From contig CP085829.1 in the NCBI GenBank assembly GCA_020809705.1, positions 2,232,001-2,296,000 on the forward strand: 64,000 nucleotides of DNA, given 5' to 3'. The stretch is from Calonectria ilicicola (Eukaryota > Ascomycota > Sordariomycetes > Hypocreales > Nectriaceae). A program made the position numbers and the translations under genes. This document shows positions 38,174 to 49,047 of the stretch, in pieces. Numbering within the stretch: position 1 is the first letter of the stretch; each line of letters begins with the position of its first letter. The notes under the pieces were generated by a model. The model worked only from the letters and a program-made list of their open reading frames with translations. It was not told the DNA's origin and made no database searches.

Positions 38174-40423
38174 TCAAATCTCTGGGGGTCTCGGGCTTGG
38201 GCACACACTCGTACACGCACTTGGAGAGAGGCTGTTGGCAAAAGGCCCCTCGCGAGCCTCTTCTTGTTTTACCATCCTCCAACGTCGTAGCTTTGATCTG
38301 GGGTTGTCACCCAACATGGTCGGCATCAAGTCATCTTCTAAAATGGGCACCTCCGAGAGAGGGTCCAGCTTGTCAATGGTGTCTGCAACATCCGGTGGTG
38401 GCGCCGCCTTGAACACAGCTTGGACATCAGCATACGGCGAGAAGCTCATGAATTGCCACTTGGACTGCTTCTTGGACTTGGAGCGTGCGTTTTGTGCTGC
38501 GAAGCGTCGGCGCTCCAAGAAGCTGATGAGAAGCAGCGTGAACAAGTTGAGGGTGCGGATCAGTGCAACATTGATAACATGGAACACCTTTGCAGAGACA
38601 ACGAGCTTGAGCGGGAGGAGAATCATCAGGGCGATAATGTTAAAGGGGGGCGGGTAAGCGAAAATAGAATCGCTCTTGACGCCTTCAAACGTGAGCACGG
38701 CGCGACGGAACTGAATCTCGGCTGCCTCATCGGCGATAATCTTGGAGAAGGTGTTTGTGAGCATCGCAATCAAGATCGTCAGGAAGAGCGTGTTGCCGAG
38801 GAAGGCGAATGATATCATGAGCGCGGGGCCGAGGATGGTGTGGAAGCGCACCGACTCCTCAATGCCCTCGCCATCCAAGCCAAACCAGATCCAAAGCATC
38901 CACTTGCCTACAATGATCCAGCTAAACTCTTCGCGGCCGTCGTTGCCAGCCGAGACAAGCCACTGCAGCGCGAGAAGGAACCCTGTAAAGCACCACGTAG
39001 CCAAGAACGTGAGAACAGTAAAGTCCTTCATCATGGCATGCAGAGAAATGAAGACAATGTTGTTTGGGAGCAGGTTGAAGGCCACGCGTGTCAGCATGAT
39101 GGGCGCTGCGATGCAGAGAATGGGCAGTCCAAATCCATTGTGAAGTTGGCTCGCTAAAAGATCGTACAGACGAGCAATGAGATATGTGCCGAAAATAGCT
39201 GCAAACGTAATGTCGAGAAAAGCCCAAAGATTTTGGGCATGGACTTCCCAGCCGTGCTCGATAATAGCAGCGAACTTTTCAAGTAGCCATCCAGCCGAAT
39301 AAATGATAAAGGCAAACTCCCATATATTGAGTACTGAATGTCGGGATACCATGGTCATGACGTAGAGCATTAGTAGAATGATAAACTGAAGCAATTCGAT
39401 CATGTTTCTGGTTCGGGGCACGATCAAACGGTGATGATTCAGAAGAGGTGCCTTCCGGGGGTCATAGAGAGAGATGGGTTGGCGCTTGTAGTGATCTGGA
39501 AGAATATCCATAAAAGATTGGGGCGTGTAAATGATTTGGCCATCGTGCACGGCATCGACGGCGCGTTGGCAAGCCGTGGAACTGATAAATGTCTTGCTCT
39601 CTGATAGAATGGCAAGTTCAAGAGCAGTAATCTTCTTCTCATTGGCATCATTCCTTCTCTTGCGACCTCGGCGCTCGACGTGAGCCGGGGCACCTTGGAA
39701 GGGATCAAATCCTGTAACCAAGATGTGCGCAAGGAGAAGGAGACCTTGGGGTCCTGGGTTGTCCTCATGGAAACGGCGGAGTATCCGACTAGCGAGAAGC
39801 TCACATAGTGTTGCGCGAGCTACGTTTACGCTTTGATGAACCGTCTTGGATTGGTCTCTCAAGAAGGATACTCGATTTGCGAGCAGACAGTAGACTATCA
39901 TCTCTAGTTAGATACAATACCCGATGATGTCAGCGGAGGACTCACCAACGGAAATGTCTCTCGGGTTGTACAGGCGATCAACCAATGGTCTCACAACCAA
40001 GGCATTCATTTTTGGGTCCCGGAAATGCTCCAGCGTGTAAGGATCATCTGCAGCGGATGTTAGCAGGTTCTCTTGTTTCCCCTATGGCAGGGTTTCTGAT
40101 CTTGGCCAAACATACCGATACTTGCCAGGACTAGTCGCCGCACTCTGCACTCAAAAGCCGTTAGCATGCCAGTTCTCTTGTGCCCAGATTCCCAAACAGG
40201 AAATTTCTCAACGCCTGTTCAAGAAGAATAGTGGATATTATTACCGGTGAATCGTCATGTATACGGGTAGCACTTCAGGCAAAAGATTGAGCGTGGATCT
40301 ATCGCCTTCATCGAGGCATCCCTTGGCTTCAGCGTCTTCCGGTCCAGAGAGGAATGCTTCATCTTCATCCTCGTCCGCTGGCCGGAGCCAATCGCCGGCG
40401 CGCTCGGAGCCAAGCTCAGACAT
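38174..40423 (-). CDS. yvc1: vacuolar TRP-type calcium channel (Yvc1/TRPY)
   Basis: Exons are 40423-40245, 40144-40116 (29 bases), 40047-39946 and 39903-38174; 679 aa, close to yeast Yvc1. The family releases Ca2+ from the vacuole in response to stretch and Ca2+. The acidic N-terminus leads into RVRRLVLASIDDPYTLEHFRD and PLVDRLYNPRDIS, conserved cytosolic motifs rebuilt across three junctions. Six or more hydrophobic segments lie between about residues 280 and 560, including NIWEFAFIIYSAGWLLEKFA, ILCIAAPIMLTRVAFNLLP and the pore region near FSWIIVGKWMLWIWFGLDGEG, followed by ALMISFAFLGNTLFLTILIAML. The C-terminal tail contains acidic residues (EVPILEDDLM), where yeast Yvc1 has a Ca2+-sensing acidic cluster. 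The small second exon keeps frame exactly. Confidence 0.92.
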
Positions 40424-43400
40424 GGCAGAAATTCAGCGAGTCTACAAGCGCAAGTCACTGGATTTGCAAAGAGCAAGACCTATCCTCCGTTTGACAAGAA
40501 AACAACGTGTCAAGGGATTTCTCGAGTTGAAAAGTAAAAAAATGCCAGGTCGCTGGAACAATCATGAAGTTAGGACCTGTCAACGTCAACCCCTGAGATA
40601 CGGGGCGGCCAATTACGACGCGTGCACTGCCATGAGTGCCCCGCAAAATTCCAGCCGAGACTAATTACGTAGATTGAAGCCATCGTATTTCTCTTAGGGT
40701 CCAATGCAAGACCGTTGAAAATGGGTGAATTGCTTCATGGTTTGGTGCTCATTCCTTCCAGCACCATATGCCAGCAAGATCAAACCACTACCGGTTGGGG
40801 CCGACTTGGGTGCTGATCCGTCAGCAGCCGCCGCCCGACCGCCCGGTCGGTCGCACGAACCATCCCGACCAGCAGGCGCGGGAGATGTAACAGGAGGAAT
40901 GCATCGTATGTTGTCATTTCTCCATACTCCATAGATCTTACAGGGCATTATGGCTAGAAAACATTGAGAATGAAAAAGAAGGCTTCGGAAACTGCCGGAG
41001 GTGCATGCCCTGTTGGCGTCCGCCAGGAGATGCCGTTGTGGAAATGAGGCGGGCGCGCCGTTGTCCAAGAACAGAAATGCCAGCAGTCATCAGCCCTCGG
41101 TTTGAGCTGTCCGTTAATTGACGGTCGTGTTAGTGAATGGCTAGATTTGAATGTGGCTGATTTGAGGTAGTGTTGCTTGGCGAAATTACCCGTGATGATT
41201 GGGTTCAGCCATCAAAGGATGCCTGTCTTGGTCTTTTTAAGCTCAGCATTAGAGGTGCCAAGTCAGTAGGATTACGCCCGACACCCCCCACGATCAAACT
41301 TTCGCATCGATCCGGTACTTGCCGGGCTTGAACATCAGGTAACTTGATACGTGTGTCCGCCAAGAGGCGTTTGAGTACTGGGCCCTCGGTCACTGCCAGG
41401 GTCGGCCAAATCCAGCCAGGTGAACCCGAAGAGTTGGAACAAGTCGCCCGCTGATAGCGACAACCATCCAGGTTTGTGTCAGCGTTACAATCCGGGGTTA
41501 CGAAACAAGAACACAAGACCATACATCTCTCTCTCTCTCTATTTTCTCTTTTCTTTCCGAGATATCCATAGGGTTGGCACATTGACCGTAGTTTTACGCT
41601 GGCCTGTCCAGGTAGGAATGTCGCAGGAGGGCGATCAAACCTATCCCAAAAAGGGACATGTGGCGCTAAGCCTTGTATTGATGAGGATGTTGATATTGAC
41701 CCCGCCAGTCAATAAAGAACAAGGAATAGATCATGCTCTGCTTATTCCTAGACTGTTGCTGTGGTGTGGTGACGGGCTGATTAAGACTAAGAACTTTGCA
41801 CACCAAACCGTAGTTGGTGTTGTCAGATTCGGAGAGTTGTTGCCGGCCCAAAAAGGTTTCTAGCTTGTTCAGACACTCTCTTCATGCTGAACGAGTGACC
41901 CATACAACTGTTGACCAACTTCAGCTAGTAAGGAGGTGTAAGCTTGGCATTGTCATGGGTGGTTTTACCCTGATGCATCCTTCGCGGCATCCGCGTCACC
42001 ATTGGGAAAGGTAGCTGTCGCATCCTGTATCCAACTGGCCCGCCGAGACTACTAAGCAACCCAGGAGTGTTTGTCAATGGGGACAGGGTCTGTTCCGAAA
42101 GACCACCCATCCGAATGGCCCGTACGAGTTACCTTACAGGAGGTGGTCACCAGGCCCTAAGCTCATGTGTTGGCCAAACAAAAGGCTTGGCTTGAGGCGT
42201 AGCATTTGAAGACATTCACTAGTTACCATTATAGCCAGATTGTGTGACAAGCCATTCCTTGGCCCAGGCGCGGTCGATTTTTTGGGGTAGTGGAGAGACA
42301 CATGTCGATCTAGCTCGCCGCTGACATGCATGGCCTCGGCTGGCGGGCTTCTGCGGGGAGAGGGCGAGATATTTGGATCAAGACAAACGCGCAACCAAAC
42401 AGCTCACAAAGAGAAGAGAGACCGGGGAGAGGCGGCCGCGATAGGGGCCAGGGCATGGGGAGCCTGCGAGTCGATCGGACAAGCCCTCCCCCTGCTACTA
42501 AATGCAGGCGAGCAAGACGGGCAAAGGGCGGAGGCACAGAGGCTCGGCGTGCCTGAAACGAGAAGCATTCTGCGTGGCTGCAGGACAGGCGATGAACAGG
42601 TACTTTGAGTGCAGGGCCTCTGGGAGATCAGTCGTGATGGTGTTAATCTGCTGTTGGTCCGTCATGAGATGGAAGCCTAGGCTAGGCCTGATTGAATGAA
42701 TACGTGGGCATTCATGGTAGCTCGAAGGAAGTGGAAATGGAGCCCCTTAAAAAATTGTTGGGGAAGATGCAGTCAGATACGTGCAATGATCAGTGCAGGT
42801 GACGTGAAGGAGGTACGGCATGTTCGGGAGCGCAGCTGTAGTCAGCCAAATACAGCACAGAATCGGCGTATGGATGTGACGGGCTTGCTGGTGGTGGTGA
42901 GGGGAAAATGCCAGGGCTGTTTGGAGCTAAGTACCAAGGTGTGGCGTCAGAACACCACATTTTCTTGACAGCACTACTTCTTTGGCCATATCTCGATTGG
43001 ATGTTGAGGATTATCATTTGAAGATCGCTTGGCTTCAAAAATTTTGCGCATGTTCTTTTCCATCACGCTCAGAAACTCCGTGATCACAAGAAAATACCAC
43101 TGCCGAGCTCCATTCGCTTTGGCTTGTGATTTTCGGCTTCTGTGGCAAGTGTATCGCGGTTCCATCCCTCGGCGCCGTTGTCAGCATGGAATCGGGCGGG
43201 TCTGACAGGGCACCCACAATGGCGCAAAGTCGATGCAGACACTCATCCATGCCCTCATTTGCCCGGCCTCAAATCTCACCAGTGCTCCAATGGACGATCC
43301 AGCAGCTAGGTTGAACCATCGCACTGGCCGACACCATATCGGGAGAGCAGGGTTCCAGGTAACACAACGACCACGGACGGATAAGTAAACGGATTGGATT

Positions 43401-43609
43401 CCGAGCCGGACCAGGTAGGGCTCATTGACCCCAAATCCGAATTGCGCTGACACACCAATCCTCACCATGTCTCCGCTTACAGCTATCACAAAACCGAAAG
43501 ATGATGATCCGCGGCTCGGTTTGTAAAGAGAGGCGCTATCCGACGACTAGAGACAGATTGCTCCGGTGATGAAACGGTGGTAGGAAGGTGGCGGACCGAC
43601 CACGGGCTT

Positions 43610-43870
43610 TTAGTATCGTCGTTTAATTTATTTATTCTCACTACTGTTATCTTTCATAATATAGACGGCCCTATATTTCATCGACCCATTTATCAAGTAC
43701 ACGAGAGAACCCTTGAAAACGGATGCCCCGATTGACAATGGAATAAGTACATGTATATATATATTAATAATTATTAAATAAACAAAATTAATATATAATT
43801 TGCTGATATTTTTTTTTCCCCGTTTTTTGTTTGTTCATTTCTCACCACTGTTGATATTTTAGGACAGTTC
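43610..43870. other. AT-rich island
   Basis: A stretch far more AT-rich than the surrounding sequence, with ATATATATATTAATAATTAT-like blocks at 43750-43800 and a T run at 43809-43817. It is much too short for a typical RIP-mutated repeat, and no repeat copy is seen in this window. Candidates are a replication or matrix-attachment element, or decayed sequence. Confidence 0.55.
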
Positions 43871-44408
43871 TGCAGTGTCGATGTTGGAGAGGTGTGTACA
43901 GCAAAGCAATCTTGCCCACCTTAACTTGTCCTCACTGTGACGCAATGGAGATACCTTTGGCGGGGCTCAAAGAGGAGCTTGGAGCTCCCCTGTTGGCCTG
44001 CGTTGTTAGCGCATCAGCTGTGCGCATACCTAAGGCTTAGGGCAGCGACAGTGCCCATGCTTGCGGGTTCACAGGTGCTAAGATAGTGCAAAGCGCGCCG
44101 CTACAGGGCAGTAAGCGGGACGTTTTCGGCAGATCAGGGGACAAGTGGGTGACGGAACGAAGGGTGTTAATTATCACAGCACAACCCACTGCACTATCAC
44201 ATCTCTGATGTTGAACCCGGCGATGCCTATCAACGTCGTTGACCCAGTTAACCGCACTGCCGCAGTGGTAAGCCTGAGACAGCCTGTTGCTCTGTAGTCG
44301 TCGTCACCAGGGAGCCTTCGGACGTGTATTCCGTCACTAGCTCCAAGGGCCGGATCTCCAGGGCATCACACCCCACTCGCCTTGTCCTGTCCACTGGGCG
44401 TGGTCCAA

Positions 44409-45254
44409 GGTACCCCGTGTCCTGGCCAGGTACCTCTGGAGTTGTGCTTGAGCTCCAGGATTGCCTTTATGCTACTACTGCAGAGCACACCTAAGTCGGC
44501 GGTTTCCCTATGCTAAGGCCCGAGCCACCGCCACGATGACCACGGCTCATGGCTAGCTCGGATCGCCGCTTCACGGTCAACCTCGGACACACGGGGTAAG
44601 TCCGAAGGTAAATTAGCCAGGAAAAGGGGATTCCTCTCAACAAGTCTTGTCCATGGAGAGAACGCCATAAGCCTCTCAGCGGCAACCCGAAACTGCGCTG
44701 GTCTCGTGCCACGACTGTCCACCTGGGCCACTGGGCATGTAGATTTAGCCTGGCCGCTGTGGCGTCGTCGCCTGGCCCCGCCAAGAGCGCAGGCCTGGCT
44801 TCTCCACAACCCCAGCAACGCCAATGTTGGAGCGCATTGGAGGGGGGTACTTGGGTGCAGGTAGGCAGGTACCTTGAGATTCAGCATAACGCAGGGCTTC
44901 CGAGCCTGCCTAAGATCTGTCTTCCAAATGCCATGTACATGTTTTGGTTCAAAAGAGAAAGAAAATGGTGGGTTTTCTTATTCCCTTTTGTCCCCTACGC
45001 CCAGGCAAGCACCACAGCCAGTTTGCCCTGTCCAGTAATATCCTTTTTAACATTCGTGGATGGGGCTCCAGTCGTGGACTTGGTGCCATATCTGATGAGG
45101 TCACTGACAAGGTGGCACCTTTATTTCCCGCCAGCAGCAGCTACTGGAGCTTTGACGTAGGTACCCCCCACATCTGCCAAGGTACCTGTCCATTTTCTAC
45201 CCTTCGCTTTGCCCTCCTTGGTTGCTCTTGGTGGCTCTTGGTGGGCAGGTACCT
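44409..45254. promoter_or_regulatory. cluster of GGTACC palindromes upstream of FAA1
   Basis: GGTACC occurs at 44409, 44429, 44868, 45160, 45181 and 45248, two of them as the longer palindrome AGGTACCT. Six copies in about 850 bases is well above chance for a 6-mer. Whether a protein binds them is unknown. Confidence 0.4.
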
Positions 45255-45565
45255 AGTCAAGGTTGTACCTACCTGGCCTTGCTTCGATGCACCTGCCCTG
45301 CCGTGTCTCGTCTGCTCGCTTGACCTTGTCGTCGCCGTGGTTGCTCGTCGCACTGACGCTTTTATCTGCCTGCTTGCTTTCTCTTCTCCACAGAGACTTT
45401 CTCTTCCACAACTCCAAAGATACCCTGTCCATCTTCTCTTCATCACTCAATTCGCCTCGTTTGCGCCTACTCTAGCCTTGCGGGCGCTTCTCTCCTCTTC
45501 TCTTCTCGTCCTTCCTCGTCCTTCCCACAGAACCCGGCCCGCTCCGCTAGAACTACGTCGCCATC

Positions 45566-47867
45566 ATGACGGACTACAAGAAGGGCATCATGCCTTTGGC
45601 ACAGGTCCACAAGCCTCCCTTCACCATTGAGGCTCCAGGCTACGAGAAGGTGCCTGGCGAGACTATTCCCCGTCGCCATCCTCGCGCAAAGGACGGTCTG
45701 CTCAACAGCCCCGCCGAGGGCGTCCATACCGTCTATGACATCGTCAAGCGCAGCGCCAGCAAATATCCTAACCACACTGCCGTTGGCGCCCGCCGCCTCA
45801 TCAAGCTGCACAAGGAGACTAAGATCATCAAGAAGAAGGTTGGCGACGAGGTCCAAGAGATCCCCAAGGAATGGCAGTACTTTGAGCTGTCTCCATACGA
45901 CTACTTGACATACAAGGACTATGAGACCCGCGTTCACCAGATCGGTTCCGGTCTGCGCAATCTGGGTGTCACCAGCGAGGACAAGGTCCATCTCTTTGCG
46001 ACCACCAGGTAAGTTGACAACCCAAACCTCCCCAACCATCTTTTGCTTCATGTCCCGCTGACATGAGCCCCGTCTAGCGTCGGTTGGATTTCGGTGTCCC
46101 ACGGATGTGCCTCCCAATCCATTTCTATCGTTACCGCTTATGATACCCTCGGACCTAGTGGAGTCGAGCACTCCCTCATCCAGACCAACTGCAGCGTCAT
46201 GTACACCGACCCTCACCTCCTCAAGACTGCCTCTGGTCCCTTGAAGAAATCAAATGTCAAGACAGTCATCGTCAACGAGGCCTGCGTCTTTACCCAAGGA
46301 GGAGAGATTGAGGCCTTCAAGGCCGAACACCCTGATCTCAAGGTCCTTACTTACGAAGAGCTTCGTGAGCTTGGTGAGGAAAAGCCAGTTGAGCCCAACC
46401 CCGCCAAACCTTCTGACCTCTACTGTGTCATGTACACTTCCGGCTCCACTGGTCTGCCAAAGGGTGCCTGCATTACCCATGAAGCTCTCGTTGCTGGAGG
46501 TAAGTTGTCACTGGCGCGAATTGGCTTCCAAGAGTGCCAATTTGTTTGTACCTGAAATATCAGCTAATTTGTCATGATGTAGTGACCGGTCTCTACACTT
46601 GTGTCGAGGAATGTGTTAGCGACACTGAGCACATTCTTGCCTACCTACCTCTCGCTCACATCTTCGAAATGGCACTTGAGAACTTGGTGCTCTTTATCGG
46701 TGGTACCCTCGGCTACGGCAACCCCCGTACTCTCTCCGATGCTATGGTCAAAAACTGCCACGGTGACATGCACGAGTTCAAGCCCACCGTCATGGTTGGT
46801 GTGCCCCAGATCTGGGAGACCGTAAAGAAGGGAGTCGTTGCTAAGTTGGAATCATCAAGTCCTGTTCTCCGAAACTTGTTCTGGGGAGCCTTCAACTTCA
46901 AGACTTTCATGACCCGAAACAAGCTGCCTGGTGCTACTGTCTTTGACAATATCGTGTTCAGCAAAGTGCGAGAGTTGACCGGTGGTCGTCTCCGATTCAC
47001 CATGAACGGCGCCAGTGGTATCTCAGACGGCACCAAGCACTTTTTGTCGTTGGTCTTGGCTCCCATGCTTACAGGTTACGGTCTCACCGAAACTTGCGCC
47101 AACGGTGCCCTGGGTTGCCCTCTCGAATATTCGCCCAACGCCATTGGTCCTGTTCCTCCGGCCTGTGACGCGAAGCTCGTCTCGATTCCTGAGCTAGGAT
47201 ACTCGACCGATTCGACCCCACCCCAGGGTGAGATCTGGCTCAAGGGTCTCCCCATCATGACCAAGTACTATGATAACCCTGAGGAGACGGAGAAGGCCAT
47301 TACCCCCGACGGATGGTTCAAGACTGGTGATATCGGAGAGTTCGATGCTGACGGCCATCTCCGAGTCATCGATCGTGTCAAGAACCTTGTCAAGATGCAA
47401 GGCGGCGAGTACATTGCTCTTGAGAAGCTCGAGTCCGTCTACCGTGGTTCCCAGACCGTGACGAACATTATGGTTCACGCAGACCCCGAGTACTCTCGTC
47501 CTATTGCCATCATCATGCCTAATGAGAAGGTCCTCGTTGAGGAAGCTAAGAAGCTTGGCGTCAACGAAGACAACATCCACACTATGCACCACAACAACAA
47601 GGTCATCAGCTATGTCCTCAAGGACTTGCAGACTGCCGGTAAGCGAGCTGGTTTGGCCGGCATGGAGATTGTCGCAGGTGTTGTGATCACTGATGAGGAG
47701 TGGACTCCTGATAGCGTAAGCATTAGCCCCCGTTCGTGCCTGTGTAACCCTAAACAGCAGCTAATCGTTATTTGTAGGGTCTTGTCACCGCCACTCAGAA
47801 GCTTAACCGAAAAGTGATCCGCGAGCACTTCAAGAAGGAAATTGCCGAGTGCCTAAAGAGCATCTAA
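45566..47867 (+). CDS. faa1: long-chain acyl-CoA synthetase (Faa1-like)
   Basis: Exons are 45566-46008, 46078-46499, 46583-47715 and 47778-47867; 695 aa, as expected for Faa1/Faa4. It activates long-chain fatty acids with ATP and CoA for lipid synthesis, import and beta-oxidation. The AMP-binding signature YTSGSTGLPKGA lies just before intron 2. The adenylate motif GYGLTETCANGAL and the FACS-type motif DGWFKTGDIGEFDADGHLRVIDR with KNLVKMQGGEYIALEKLES follow. The last exon (30 codons) supplies the usual ...TATQKLNRKVIREHF end. All introns are 60-83 bases and in phase. No targeting sequence is evident. Confidence 0.94.
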
Positions 47868-49047
47868 ACAACTGATGTATGCCGGACGAAATATGCAATC
47901 GAAATGCAACGAAACGGATGAACGGATAGGCGAAACGACGATGGATACCAGGTGCGAGGGCTGTATAATGGGCCGAGATGTTTGAGGATGTTTTAGTTCG
48001 AATGTGTGACTCTAATGTAACTTTGTGCGGCGTTGGCTCCATGTTAATTTATTGGATTTTCTATTTAAGTGCCAGCTTGGCTGCCCCCTTTTTAAACAAA
48101 GATTCCACACTTCAAAGACCCTGCTCAGCTAGTTCCGAACTGCCCGGACAACGTGATGTGATGGCGCCAAGTGATTGAATTAAGCTCAGCTCATGGCTTC
48201 GACATGTGAAAGTCATCCACCATGATTAGGTCAAGGTGGCTGCCAGTGGTTGATCAAGCCCACCCAAGTGGGGCCAAGGAGCAAGAGACGTCCACGGGGT
48301 TTGCGCTGATCCCTGCTTGTCGAGCCTTGTTATCGGCTCACTCGCATATATTTAAGCTTGTGTACTTTGGAGGAGGCAGATAAAAACCATGTGATAGGCG
48401 CGCGTAGGTTGCTTTTGGCTTCATTGTGTCATTTGTCATTACTGTAAACGAGAAAATTCATATCGGTATGCCCGTCAGAGAGACCCATGAAAAGGCAACC
48501 TGTATAGTCCAGACCTTGGAGAATGAAGAAACAGGAAGCGTAACCAAGAAACAGTACAGCTACAAACATGTTGGTTTATTAAAAAAAAAACGCCTCATCC
48601 CACTCCGTGCCATGCCATGCCATGCTTGCTTTCCTAATTTCGCTATGAAGCAAGAAACGAACCAACTGATGAGAAGAAAGAGCCACGAGATCGATAGGTC
48701 ACGGCAGAGGCCATGCCCATGCCCGTGACATGAGACAGGGAAAATCGTATGGGGAAGGTGTACGGGGTTGGCGACCATATGCCGAAAGGTGAGGGCGTGT
48801 ACGGGTTCCGAAAAGGGTAGTGCGGAAGAAGGAGAGGGTCTATGGTAATGCCCAACTATTCAAAGTCAGAGGACCCGACAGGGAGCGGACCCAGCCGTGA
48901 GGACAGGCTGATGTCAATATCCCGAGGTTGGACGCCGTGTGAACGTGGCAGTTTACGGGTCGCCAGGATTCGCAACCACGCTGCGTGTGTTGTAGGCGGG
49001 TTGATGTGATAAGTGGACCAGCTTCCGGTGGCAGTTCAGCCCCGACG
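47868..49047. other. convergent 3' flanks, 1.2 kb
   Basis: Spacer between the 3' ends of FAA1 and DOA4. There is a short (A)10 run near 48580 and ATGCC repeats near 48610. No gene recognised. Confidence 0.5.

Larger units (their letters stand above)
40424..45565. other. gene desert, 5.1 kb
   Basis: No gene recognised on either strand. It contains an AT-rich island (43610-43870) and, towards the right end, repeated GGTACC palindromes and CT-rich leader sequence of the FAA1 gene (45300-45560). Confidence 0.5.

Noticed and set aside
38235..39157. plus-strand frames of 105-140 codons opposite yvc1
   Set aside because: Shadows of the channel gene; no independent support.
44491..45450. frames of 90-230 codons upstream of FAA1
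   Set aside because: They cross the GGTACC-rich and CT-rich promoter and leader, with no domain. A chance origin is more likely than a gene or uORF.
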